Source: Paracoccus tibetensis
Lineage (GTDB): Bacteria; Pseudomonadota; Alphaproteobacteria; Rhodobacterales; Rhodobacteraceae
Length of the DNA: 64,000 nt
Assembly: GCF_900102505.1 (NCBI RefSeq)
Contig: NZ_FMVT01000004.1
Coordinates: 124,001 to 188,000 of the forward strand
Direction of reading: 5' to 3'
Shown here: positions 10,007 to 17,424 of the stretch, in pieces
Position numbering within the stretch: the stretch's first letter is position 1
How the letters are laid out: every line of letters starts with the position of its first letter
Translations under genes and position numbers: made by a program
The notes under the pieces: model-generated
What the model saw: only the letters and a program-made list of their open reading frames with translations
The model's database searches: none
Told to the model about the DNA's origin: nothing

Positions 10007-11308
10007 ATGGCAGATCTTCGCAGCAACTTCATCGGCATCAAGTCTCCGAACCCGTTCTGGCTGGCCTCGGCCCCGCCAACGGACAAGGAATACAACGTCC
10101 GCCGCGCCTACGAGGCGGGCTGGGGCGGGGTCGTCTGGAAGACCCTCGGCTCCGAGGGTCCGCCGGTCGTGAACGTCAACGGCCCGCGCTACGGCGTGAT
10201 CCACGGCGCCGACCGCCGCGTCCTCGGCATCAACAACATCGAGCTGATCACCGACCGCCCGCTGGAGGTGAACCTGCGCGAGATCAAGTCGGTCAAGCGC
10301 GACTACCCGGACCGGGCGCTGATCATCAGCCTGATGGTCCCCTGCGACGAGGAGAGCTGGAAGGCGATTCTGCACCGCATCGAGGACACGGGCGCCGACG
10401 GGGTCGAGCTGAACTTCGGCTGCCCCCACGGCATGGCCGAGCGCGGCATGGGCTCGGCCGTGGGCCAGGTGCCGGAATATATCGAGATGGTGACGCGGTG
10501 GGTGAAGAAGCACTCGCGCATGCCCTGCATCGTGAAGCTGACGCCGAACATCACCGATGTCAGGAAGCCCGCCGAAGCCGCCAAGCGCGGCGGGGCGGAC
10601 GCGGTGAGCCTGATCAACACGATCAACTCGATCACCTCGGTCGACCTCGACCTCTTCGCGCCCCAGCCCACCATCGACGGCAAGGGCAGCCATGGCGGCT
10701 ATTGCGGCCCGGCGGTCAAGCCAATCGCGCTGAACATGGTGGCCGAAATCGCCCGGTCCGCCGAGACCCGGGGCATCCCGATCAGCGGCATCGGCGGCGT
10801 CACCACCTGGCGCGACGCGGCCGAGTTCATGGCGCTTGGCGCCGGCAACGTGCAGGTCTGCACGGCGGCGATGACCTACGGCTTCAAGATCGTGCAGGAG
10901 ATGATCTCGGGCCTGGCGGACTATCTCGACAGCCACCAGATGCAGCTGGACGACCTGATCGGCCGCGCGGTGCCCAACGTCACCGACTGGCAGCACCTGA
11001 ACCTGAACTACATCACCAAGGCGGTGATCGACCAGGATCTCTGCATCAGCTGCGGGCGCTGCTATGCGGCCTGCGAGGACACTTCGCACCAGGCCATCGC
11101 GATGAACCCCGGCCGAGTCTTCGAGGTGATCGAGGAGGAATGCGTCGCCTGCAATCTCTGCCTCGACGTCTGCCCGGTCGAGAACTGCATCACCATGCGC
11201 GAGCTGGAGATCGGCGAGATCGACAAGCGCACCGGCGAGCCGCGTCGGGAATATGCGAACTGGACGAGCCATCCGAACAACCCGATGGCGGCGCAGGCGG
11301 CGGAGTAG
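10007..11308 (+). CDS. preA: NAD-dependent dihydropyrimidine dehydrogenase subunit PreA
   Basis: Catalytic FMN subunit of 433 residues, resembling class 1/2 dihydroorotate dehydrogenase, that reduces uracil and thymine to their dihydro forms with PreT. The barrel shows SAPPTDKEYNV, ELNFGCPHGMAERGMG, KLTPNITD, NTINSITS and SGIGGVTTW. Two C-terminal 4Fe-4S ferredoxin motifs follow, CISCGRCYAAC and CVACNLCLDVCPVEN. AGAGGG precedes the ATG. A hairpin repeat and a long bidirectional-looking hairpin follow the stop codon. Confidence 0.93.
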   Translation: MADLRSNFIGIKSPNPFWLASAPPTDKEYNVRRAYEAGWGGVVWKTLGSEGPPVVNVNGPRYGVIHGADRRVLGINNIELITDRPLEVNLREIKSVKRDYPDRALIISLMVPCDEESWKAILHRIEDTGADGVELNFGCPHGMAERGMGSAVGQVPEYIEMVTRWVKKHSRMPCIVKLTPNITDVRKPAEAAKRGGADAVSLINTINSITSVDLDLFAPQPTIDGKGSHGGYCGPAVKPIALNMVAEIARSAETRGIPISGIGGVTTWRDAAEFMALGAGNVQVCTAAMTYGFKIVQEMISGLADYLDSHQMQLDDLIGRAVPNVTDWQHLNLNYITKAVIDQDLCISCGRCYAACEDTSHQAIAMNPGRVFEVIEEECVACNLCLDVCPVENCITMRELEIGEIDKRTGEPRREYANWTSHPNNPMAAQAAE

Positions 11309-11314
11309 GCTCTT

Positions 11315-11369
11315 GCGTCCCGCGATGGCCGGGGGGCTTCGCGCCCCCCGGACCCCCCGCGGGGTATTT
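11315..11369 (+). repeat. GC-rich hairpin intergenic repeat, copy 1
   Basis: GCGTCCCGCGATGGCC is followed by the hairpin CCGGGGGGC (11329-11337), loop TTCGC, GCCCCCCGG (11343-11351), then CCCCCCGCGGGGTATTT. A near-identical unit occurs at 44587-44634 after glmM. Elements of this style are widespread at 3' ends of genes in Rhodobacterales and probably act as terminators or mRNA-stabilising hairpins. Confidence 0.7.
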
Positions 11370-11424
11370 CCGCAACGGAGAATGTAAAGCGATCGCTCTG
11401 CGCTTCTCCGTTGTTCAAATACCC
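11362..11424. terminator. Long two-step hairpin between convergent preA and M32 peptidase genes
   Basis: GGGTATTT (11362-11369) pairs with AAATACCC (11417-11424). After a 3/3 internal loop, CAACGGAGAA (11373-11382) pairs with TTCTCCGTTG (11404-11413). The apical loop itself holds the palindrome AGCGATCGCT. It is symmetric and sits between two converging genes, so a bidirectional terminator is the simplest reading. Confidence 0.55.
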
Positions 11425-11432
11425 ATTCGGCC

Positions 11433-12905
11433 TCAGAGCCCGTATATGCTGCCGAACTTGTGCTCGAGATAGTTGAGGAGCGGCGCTTCGCTGACCGGGG
11501 CGCGGGTGGCGGTCTCGATCAGTTCGGTTGGCGCCAGCAGCCCGCCGTGGCGCTGCACATTCTCGCGCAGCCATTCCACGGCCGGCCCGGCATCGCCGCG
11601 GGCAAGCGCCGCGTCCAGGTCGGGCACGGCGGCGCGCAGCGCCCGGTCGAGGCAGCCGGCATAGACATTGCCGAGCGCATAGGTCGGGAAGTAGCCGAAG
11701 AGGCCGACGGACCAGTGGACATCCTGCAGGACGCCATTGGCGGGGCGGTCCACCGCGACGCCGAAATCGGCGTGGAAGCGGGCGTTCCAGGCCTCGGGCA
11801 GGTCCTTGACGTCGAGGCGCCCGGCGATCAGGTCCCGCTCGATGTCGAAGCGCATCATGATGTGCAGGTTGTATTGCACCTCGTCCGCCTCGGTGCGGAT
11901 GAAGCCGGGGGTGACGCGGTTGACGGTGGCGTAGAAGGCGTCCGGGTCGGTGATGTTCAGCCCGTCGAAGGCATCCGACATGCGCTGGAACAGCCAGCCG
12001 GCGAAGGCGCGGCCGCGGCCCATCTGGTTCTCGTAGATGCGGCTCTGGCTTTCATGGACGCCCATCGACACGCCCCGGCCGAGGGGGGTGAAGGCGTAGT
12101 CCGGATCGATCCCCAGCTCGTAGGAGGAATGGCCGACCTCGTGGATGGTCGAGTAGAGGCAGTTGAACGGGTCGGTCTCGACCACCCGCGTGGTGATGCG
12201 GCTGTCCTGCCAGCGGCCCGAGCTGAACGGGTGGACCGCAATGTCCATGCGCCCGCGGCTCCAGTCATAGCCGAAGGCGGTCGCGACGGTGCGGGTGAGG
12301 CGCAGCTGGGTTTCCTGCGGGAAGTGCCCGCTGAGCGGCTGCGGCTGGCGCTCAGTGCCGAGCACCGCATCGCGAAGCGCAACGAGGCGCGGGCGCATCC
12401 GGTCGAAGAGCTGCGCGATCCGGGCGCCGGTCATGCCGGGCTCGTAATCGTCCAGCAGCGCGTCATAGAGATCGCCGCCATCCGCCAGCGCCGCGGCCTC
12501 TTCGCGCTTCAGCATCAGGATCTGGTCGAGGACGGGCAGATAGGCCTCGGGCGCATCGGCCGCGCGGGCCTCGGCCCAGATGCCCTGCGCCAGCGATGTC
12601 TGGCGGGCCAGTTCCTCGGCCAGGCGCGCGGGGATGCGGCTGGCGCGGGTGAAGTCGCGCTGGATCAGCGCCGCGATACGGGTCTCGGCCTCGGTCCGCG
12701 GGCTTGCCGCGTCGAGCCACTCGCCAATGCGCGGATCGGTGCGGCGCTCGTGAAGCACGGCCTCCATCGCCGCCATCTCCTCGGAGCGCTGCTCGGTTGC
12801 GCCGCGGGGCATCACGGTTTCCTGGTCCCAGCCAAGGCGTTCGGCCACGGAGGACAGCGCCTCGGTCTGGCGCTGGAAGGCGAGAAGGTCGTCGAAGGCG
12901 TTCAT
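11433..12905 (-). CDS. Carboxypeptidase M32 (thermostable carboxypeptidase family)
   Basis: Zinc metallocarboxypeptidase of 490 residues, close to the family's usual length of about 500. The catalytic HEXXH is HEVGH, within TIHEVGHSSYELG, and the downstream HESQSR stretch is also family-typical. It releases C-terminal residues from cytosolic peptides. The ATG overlaps the stop of the heme A synthase gene as ATGA, so it is the last gene of a trmJ-ctaA-M32 string. There is no signal peptide. Confidence 0.88.
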   Translation of the reverse strand: MNAFDDLLAFQRQTEALSSVAERLGWDQETVMPRGATEQRSEEMAAMEAVLHERRTDPRIGEWLDAASPRTEAETRIAALIQRDFTRASRIPARLAEELARQTSLAQGIWAEARAADAPEAYLPVLDQILMLKREEAAALADGGDLYDALLDDYEPGMTGARIAQLFDRMRPRLVALRDAVLGTERQPQPLSGHFPQETQLRLTRTVATAFGYDWSRGRMDIAVHPFSSGRWQDSRITTRVVETDPFNCLYSTIHEVGHSSYELGIDPDYAFTPLGRGVSMGVHESQSRIYENQMGRGRAFAGWLFQRMSDAFDGLNITDPDAFYATVNRVTPGFIRTEADEVQYNLHIMMRFDIERDLIAGRLDVKDLPEAWNARFHADFGVAVDRPANGVLQDVHWSVGLFGYFPTYALGNVYAGCLDRALRAAVPDLDAALARGDAGPAVEWLRENVQRHGGLLAPTELIETATRAPVSEAPLLNYLEHKFGSIYGL

Positions 12906-14047
12906 CGCTTGGCTCCGCGGATCGAGGTTTCAACCGGGTAGCGCGCATGGTGGCGGGCGCGCAGGATCATGGTGATCAGCACGACGGCGCCGAACTGGTG
13001 GGTCAGCGCCAGGTGCAGGGGCGAGGCGTGGATGACGTTGAGGATGCCGAGGCCGATCTGCGCCGCCATCGCGACGATCATCACGGTGAAGGCGCCGCGG
13101 GTGACCGGGTGGGGCGAGCGGCGGGCGCGCAGGAAGACCACCACGGCGAAGATCGCCAGCAAGTAGCCGGTCATGCGGTGGATGAACTGCACCAGCGCCG
13201 GGTTCTCGAAGAAGTTGCGCCAGCCGAGCGTCGCGTCCCAGATGGTGGACGGAATCCACTCGCCGCCCATCGTCGGCCAGCCGGTATACATGCGGCCCGC
13301 GTCGATGCCGGCGACCAGCGCGCCGAGGATGATCTGGACGAAGGTCAGGTGCAGAAGGCCGGTGGACATGCCGAAGAGCTTGGCCTCTCCGGCGCGGCGG
13401 GCGCGCAGCAGCTCGGCCTCCGAGCGCGAGAGCTGCAGGACGTACCAGGCGATCAGCGACAGGATCAGGAAAGCGATGCCGAGATGGGTGGCGAGCCGGT
13501 ACGAGGCGACGCGGGTCATCCCCTCGCCAAGGCCGGAGCTGACCATCCACCAGCCGATCGCGCCCTGCAGCCCGCCGAGCGCGCCGAGGCCCAGAAGGCG
13601 CGGCGTCCAGCCGGCCGGGATGCGGCTGGTGGCCCAAAAGAAGACGAAGCCGACGGCCCAGACCAGCCCGACGACGCGACCCAGCAGGCGGTGGCCCCAT
13701 TCCCACCAGTAGATGAACTGGAACTCGCTGAGCGACATGCCCGCGTTGACTTCCTGGTATTGCGGGATCTGGCGGTAGAGGTCGAACTCGCGCTGCCAGT
13801 CGGCCGCGTTCATCGGCGGGATCGCCCCGGTGACCGGGCGCCATTCGGTGATCGAGAGGCCCGAGCCGGTCAGCCGCGTCGCCCCGCCCACCACGATCAT
13901 CGCCAGGACCAGCAGGAACAGCACCGCGAGCCAGGCGCGGATCGCGCGCCGGGCGCCCTTGGGGCGGGCGTCGATCATGCCGGTGGTCTGGACGGGACGG
14001 GCGGCTGCGGGGTCCGAGACTTCCTGGAAGACAGGGCGCTTGGCCAT
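12902..14047 (-). CDS. ctaA: Heme A synthase (COX15/CtaA)
   Basis: Membrane monooxygenase of 381 residues that converts heme O to heme A for aa3-type cytochrome oxidase. About eight helices are evident. Heme-ligand histidines lie in conserved contexts: EWGHRLLGR, ATHLGIAF, HRMTGYLL and THQFGAVV. An N-terminal cytoplasmic tail of about 35 residues precedes the first helix. It lies 34 bases downstream of trmJ and is coupled by ATGA to the peptidase gene. Its presence implies the organism builds an aa3 oxidase. Confidence 0.92.
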   Translation of the reverse strand: MAKRPVFQEVSDPAAARPVQTTGMIDARPKGARRAIRAWLAVLFLLVLAMIVVGGATRLTGSGLSITEWRPVTGAIPPMNAADWQREFDLYRQIPQYQEVNAGMSLSEFQFIYWWEWGHRLLGRVVGLVWAVGFVFFWATSRIPAGWTPRLLGLGALGGLQGAIGWWMVSSGLGEGMTRVASYRLATHLGIAFLILSLIAWYVLQLSRSEAELLRARRAGEAKLFGMSTGLLHLTFVQIILGALVAGIDAGRMYTGWPTMGGEWIPSTIWDATLGWRNFFENPALVQFIHRMTGYLLAIFAVVVFLRARRSPHPVTRGAFTVMIVAMAAQIGLGILNVIHASPLHLALTHQFGAVVLITMILRARHHARYPVETSIRGAKR

Positions 14048-14081
14048 GCGTGGCTCCTTTCGGGCGGAGGGTAGGTGTCGC

Positions 14082-14825
14082 CTAGCGGCGGGTCAACTGG
14101 CGCAGGATGCCGTGCAGCACGCGCACGTCGCCGCGGGTCAGCGGCAGGCGCGACCACATGTTGCGCAGGTTCAGCCGCATCGAGGCCGCCTTGGTGTCGG
14201 GAAAGAAGAAGCCCGCCTCGGTCAGCCTCTCGTCGTAGTGATCCCCGAGCCGCTCGATCTCAACGCGGTCGGCCAGCTCCTCGCTGTCGGCGCGTCGGGC
14301 ATGGGGGGCGGGCTCGGGCGGCAGGGTGTCACGGCCCAGCTCGTAGCCCATCAGCAGCACCGCCTGCGCGAGGTTCAGCGAGGGGAACTCGGGGTTCACC
14401 GGCACCGTCACGATGGCATTGGCGCGGGCGATGTCGTCGTTTTCCAGCCCCGTCCGCTCGGGGCCGAAGATGATCGCGCTGCGGCCGGCCCTTGCGCGCG
14501 TCTCGGCCATTGCGGCCTCGGGGGTCAGGACGGGCTTGGTCAGCTCGCGGCCCCGCGCCGTCGTGGCATAGGCATATTCGATGCCCTTCATCGCCTCGGC
14601 CAGCGTCGGGTAGACCTTGGCGTGATCCAGCACCCGGCCCGCCGCGCCGGAGGCCATGGCGACCGCCTTGGGGTTCGGCCAGCCGTCGCGTGGGGCGACC
14701 AGCCGCATCTCGGTCAGCCCGAAATTCAGCATGGCGCGGGCGGCGGCGCCGATATTCTCGCCCATCTGGGGCGCGACGAGGATGACGGCGGGAGCGTTCG
14801 GCAGGATGGGGCGTTCGGTCTGCAT
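14082..14825 (-). CDS. trmJ: tRNA (cytidine/uridine-2'-O-)-methyltransferase TrmJ
   Basis: SPOUT-family methyltransferase of 247 residues that modifies position 32 of tRNA anticodon loops. Knot-fold motifs are NIGAAARAMLNFG near the N-terminus, IIFGPERTGLENDD (motif 2) and PSLNLAQAVLLMGYEL (motif 3). I chose the ATG at 14823-14825 because the conserved start lies there; the frame stays open 12 codons further upstream. It is divergent from thiE, with 68 bases between them. Confidence 0.88.
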   Translation of the reverse strand: MQTERPILPNAPAVILVAPQMGENIGAAARAMLNFGLTEMRLVAPRDGWPNPKAVAMASGAAGRVLDHAKVYPTLAEAMKGIEYAYATTARGRELTKPVLTPEAAMAETRARAGRSAIIFGPERTGLENDDIARANAIVTVPVNPEFPSLNLAQAVLLMGYELGRDTLPPEPAPHARRADSEELADRVEIERLGDHYDERLTEAGFFFPDTKAASMRLNLRNMWSRLPLTRGDVRVLHGILRQLTRR

Positions 14826-14893
14826 GGGCAGGCAGATAGTCCGTCTGGCGGCGGCCCACAAGCTGCGCTATCTGCGACAGAAAGGAGTTCCCG

Positions 14894-15496
14894 ATGACCG
14901 ACGCACCCCAGCTTTACCTGATGACCCCGGCGGGCGCGCAGGCCTCGGCCCTCGGGCCGCTGCTGACCGAGGTGATGGACCGCTTCCCTCCTGCCTGCCT
15001 GCGCATCCGCGCCGGCGCCGAGGAGGACGAGCTGGGCCGGCTTGCGGACCTGGCGCGCGAGATCGCCCATGCCCGCGACGTGGCGGTGGTGATCGACGAC
15101 CATATCAAGCTGGCGCAGCGGCACGGGCTCGACGGGGTGCACCTGACCGACGGCGCGCGCAGCGTGCGCTATGCGCGCAAGGAGCTGGGCGATGACGCCA
15201 TCGTCGGGGCCTTCTGCGGCAGTTCGCGGCACGAGGGGATGACGGCGGGCGAGAACGGCGCCGATTACGTCAGCTTCGGCCCCGTCGGGGATTCGGCGCT
15301 GTACCGGGGCGAGCCGGCCGCGCTGGAGCTGTTCCAGTGGTGGTCCGAGATGATCGAGGTGCCGGTCGTGGCCGAGGGCGCCATCACGCGCGAGCTGATC
15401 AACAGCCTGTCGCCGCTGAGCGACTTCATCGCCATCGGCCCCGAGATCTGGGGCGAGGAAGACCCGCTGGACGCGCTCGGCCTGCTCTGGAACTAG
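14894..15496 (+). CDS. thiE: Thiamine phosphate synthase-like protein (ThiE)
   Basis: TIM-barrel protein of 200 residues. Strands LYLMTPAG, VVIDDHIKLA, GLDGVHLTDG, DYVSFGPV and VPVVAEGAI follow the ThiE pattern of coupling the thiazole and pyrimidine phosphates. The loop after the third strand is unusual (GAFCGSSRHEGM), so activity is less certain than the fold. AAAGGAG precedes the ATG. The stop codon TAG shares the palindrome CTAG with the stop of the convergent purN. Confidence 0.75.
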   Translation: MTDAPQLYLMTPAGAQASALGPLLTEVMDRFPPACLRIRAGAEEDELGRLADLAREIAHARDVAVVIDDHIKLAQRHGLDGVHLTDGARSVRYARKELGDDAIVGAFCGSSRHEGMTAGENGADYVSFGPVGDSALYRGEPAALELFQWWSEMIEVPVVAEGAITRELINSLSPLSDFIAIGPEIWGEEDPLDALGLLWN

Positions 15497-16080
15497 AGGA
15501 TCACCGGCGTCCGGTCGCCTGCCGCGAAACGGCGCAGGACGGCCGGATAGAGCCGATGCTCCTGCACCAGCACCCGCGCGGCCAGCGTGGCGGCGTCGTC
15601 GCCTGGCAGGATCGGCACCCGCGCCTGGCCCAGCATGGGGCCGGCATCCAGCTCGGGCGTGACCTCGTGGACGGTGCAGCCGGCCTCGGCATCACCGGCG
15701 GCGATGGCGCGGGCGTGTGTGTTCAGGCCGGGGTATTTCGGGAGCAGAGACGGGTGGATGTTCAGCATCCGCCCGGCGAAGCGCTGGACGAAGTCCGGCG
15801 TCAGGATGCGCATGAAGCCCGCGAGGCAGAGGATGTCCGGCTCGGCCTCCAGCAGCGGGCGCAGCAGCGCGGCCTCGAAGCCCGCGCGGTCCTTCGGGAA
15901 GTTCCGGTGATCGACGGCGGCCGTCGGGATGCCGGCCTCGGTCGCGCGATTCAGGCCCCCGGCGGCCGGGTTGTTCGAGGCGACCAGCACCGGGCGCGCC
16001 GGGTGATCGCCCGCCATGTCCTCGATTAGCCGGACCATGTTGGACCCGCCGCCCGAGATCAGGATGGCGACGCGTTTCAC
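15493..16080 (-). CDS. purN: Phosphoribosylglycinamide formyltransferase PurN
   Basis: Enzyme of 195 residues that transfers a formyl group from 10-formyl-THF to GAR in purine synthesis. Motifs are ISGGGSNM at the N-terminus, the catalytic N-H pair in [14 protein letters not shown], and [13 protein letters not shown]. The start is GTG at 16078-16080, forming a GTGA overlap with the purM stop. The open frame extends much further upstream but there it lies out of phase inside purM. Confidence 0.93.
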   Translation of the reverse strand: MKRVAILISGGGSNMVRLIEDMAGDHPARPVLVASNNPAAGGLNRATEAGIPTAAVDHRNFPKDRAGFEAALLRPLLEAEPDILCLAGFMRILTPDFVQRFAGRMLNIHPSLLPKYPGLNTHARAIAAGDAEAGCTVHEVTPELDAGPMLGQARVPILPGDDAATLAARVLVQEHRLYPAVLRRFAAGDRTPVIL

Positions 16081-17117
16081 GCAAGCGCGCCGGAATAGCG
16101 GATGCCCGCGCCCGGGGTCACAGCGCCGAGGCGGTGGACCGTCTCGCCCTGCCCCGCCAGCAGCTCGGCCAGCGCGTCCGCGCGGTCGGCGGCCACGACC
16201 AGCACCATGCCGATGCCGCTGTTGAAGGTCTTGAGCATCTCGGCCTGATCGATACCGCCCGCCTCGGCCAGCCAGCGGAACACCGGCGGCAGGGTCCATG
16301 CGCCCAGGTCGATGTCGGCGCCCATATCCTTCGGCAGCACGCGCGGCAGGTTCTCGGTCAGCCCGCCGCCGGTGATGTGCGCGAGCGCATGAACGCCCCC
16401 CGCTCGGATCGCCGCCAGAGCCGGCCTGACGTAGAGCCGCGTCGGGACCAGCAGCGCGGCGCCAAGCGCGCCCTCCGCAAAGGGCGCTGCGTCGGACCAG
16501 CCGAGGCCGGCCCGCTCGGCCACCTTGCGGACCAGCGAGTAGCCGTTGGAATGCACCCCGTCCGAGCCGAGGCCCAGCAGCACGTCCCCCTCGGCCACGT
16601 TCGCCGGCATCGCCGTGCCGCGCTGCATCGCGCCGACGGCGAAGCCCGCGAGGTCGAAGTCGCCGTCGTGATACATGCCCGGCATCTCGGCAGTCTCGCC
16701 GCCGATCAGGGCGCAGCCGGCGGCCTTGCAGCCCCGCGCGATGCCTTCCACCACCCGCGCGCCCTCGTCGACCGACAGCTTGCCGGTAGCGAAATAGTCG
16801 AGAAAGAACAGCGGCTCGGCCCCCTGGCAGACCAGGTCGTTGACGCACATGGCGACGAGGTCCTGCCCGATCCCGTCCAGGTGGCCGGTGTCGATGGCGA
16901 TCCGCAGCTTCGTGCCCACCCCGTCCGTGGCCGCGACCAGAACCGGATCGTCATAGCCCGCGGCCTTCAGGTCGAACAGCGCGCCGAAGCCGCCGAGCGC
17001 GTCCATGACGCCGGGCCGCGCGGTGGCGGCGGCGGCGGGCTTGATCCGCTCGACCAGCGCATTGCCCGCGTCGATGTCGACGCCCGCGTCGCGATAGCTG
17101 ATCCCGTTCTTCGTCAT
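16077..17117 (-). CDS. purM: Phosphoribosylformylglycinamidine cyclo-ligase PurM
   Basis: AIR synthetase of 346 residues that closes the imidazole ring using ATP. Family motifs are visible: [66 protein letters not shown] and [13 protein letters not shown]. The start at 17115-17117 gives the normal family N-terminus. It forms a coupled purM-purN operon. Confidence 0.95.
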   Translation of the reverse strand: MTKNGISYRDAGVDIDAGNALVERIKPAAAATARPGVMDALGGFGALFDLKAAGYDDPVLVAATDGVGTKLRIAIDTGHLDGIGQDLVAMCVNDLVCQGAEPLFFLDYFATGKLSVDEGARVVEGIARGCKAAGCALIGGETAEMPGMYHDGDFDLAGFAVGAMQRGTAMPANVAEGDVLLGLGSDGVHSNGYSLVRKVAERAGLGWSDAAPFAEGALGAALLVPTRLYVRPALAAIRAGGVHALAHITGGGLTENLPRVLPKDMGADIDLGAWTLPPVFRWLAEAGGIDQAEMLKTFNSGIGMVLVVAADRADALAELLAGQGETVHRLGAVTPGAGIRYSGALA

Positions 17118-17210
17118 GGCGGCCCCCGGCTGATGTCGCGCCTCCGATAGCCGAAGCCTGCCGCCGGGGCAACGCCCGAGGCGCCGACTTTGGGATGCCC
17201 GCCGAGACGC

Positions 17211-17239
17211 TTGACCGCCCCGCCCGCACGGATTAACCG
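17211..17239 (+). promoter_or_regulatory. Promoter for the tRNA gene
   Basis: TTGACC at 17211-17216 and TAACCG at 17234-17239 are separated by exactly 17 bases. This places transcription start about seven bases before the tRNA. The -10 hexamer lacks the final T, as reported for many Rhodobacter promoters. Confidence 0.55.
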
Positions 17240-17252
17240 GGATGCGCTGCGG

Positions 17253-17329
17253 GGGCCTGTAGCTCAATTGGTTAGAGCAGGGCGCTCATAACGCCTTGGT
17301 TGCGGGTTCAAGTCCTGCCGGGCCTACCA
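17253..17329 (+). tRNA. tRNA with CAU anticodon, probably tRNA-Ile2 (lysidine-modified)
   Basis: A full 77-base cloverleaf with encoded CCA. The acceptor GGGCCTG pairs with CGGGCCT, including two G-U wobbles. The D arm is GCTC...GAGC, the anticodon CAT lies at 17287-17289, and the T arm is GCGGG-TTCAAGT-CCTGC. The CTTGGTTGC segment after the anticodon stem resembles E. coli tRNA-Ile2, whose C34 becomes lysidine to read AUA. Elongator tRNA-Met is the alternative. Confidence 0.85.
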
Positions 17330-17379
17330 GGCGGCGCCTGCCAGACGTCCCCCCTGCCCCGCACGAAATGCCCCGCGCG

Positions 17380-17419
17380 CCATGCACCGCCCGCCATGCA
17401 CCGCCCGCCATGCACTGCG
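17380..17419. repeat. 14-bp tandem repeat (about 2.8 copies)
   Basis: CCATGCACCGCCCG occurs at 17380-17393 and 17394-17407, followed by a partial, slightly changed copy from 17408. It lies between the tRNA and the stop codon of the last chemosensory gene. Confidence 0.7.
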
Positions 17420-17424
17420 ATGCG

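Noticed and set aside
10420-10480. PreA has Val where mammalian dihydropyrimidine dehydrogenase has its catalytic Cys (ERGMGSAVGQ versus ...LACGQ)
   Set aside because: As far as I recall E. coli PreA also lacks that Cys at this position, so it is probably a normal bacterial feature, not a loss of function. An alignment of characterised PreA proteins would decide.
12704-14074. 456-codon plus-strand frame over heme A synthase
   Set aside because: Antisense shadow of ctaA, rich in His, Asp, Gln and Arg; no recognisable motif.
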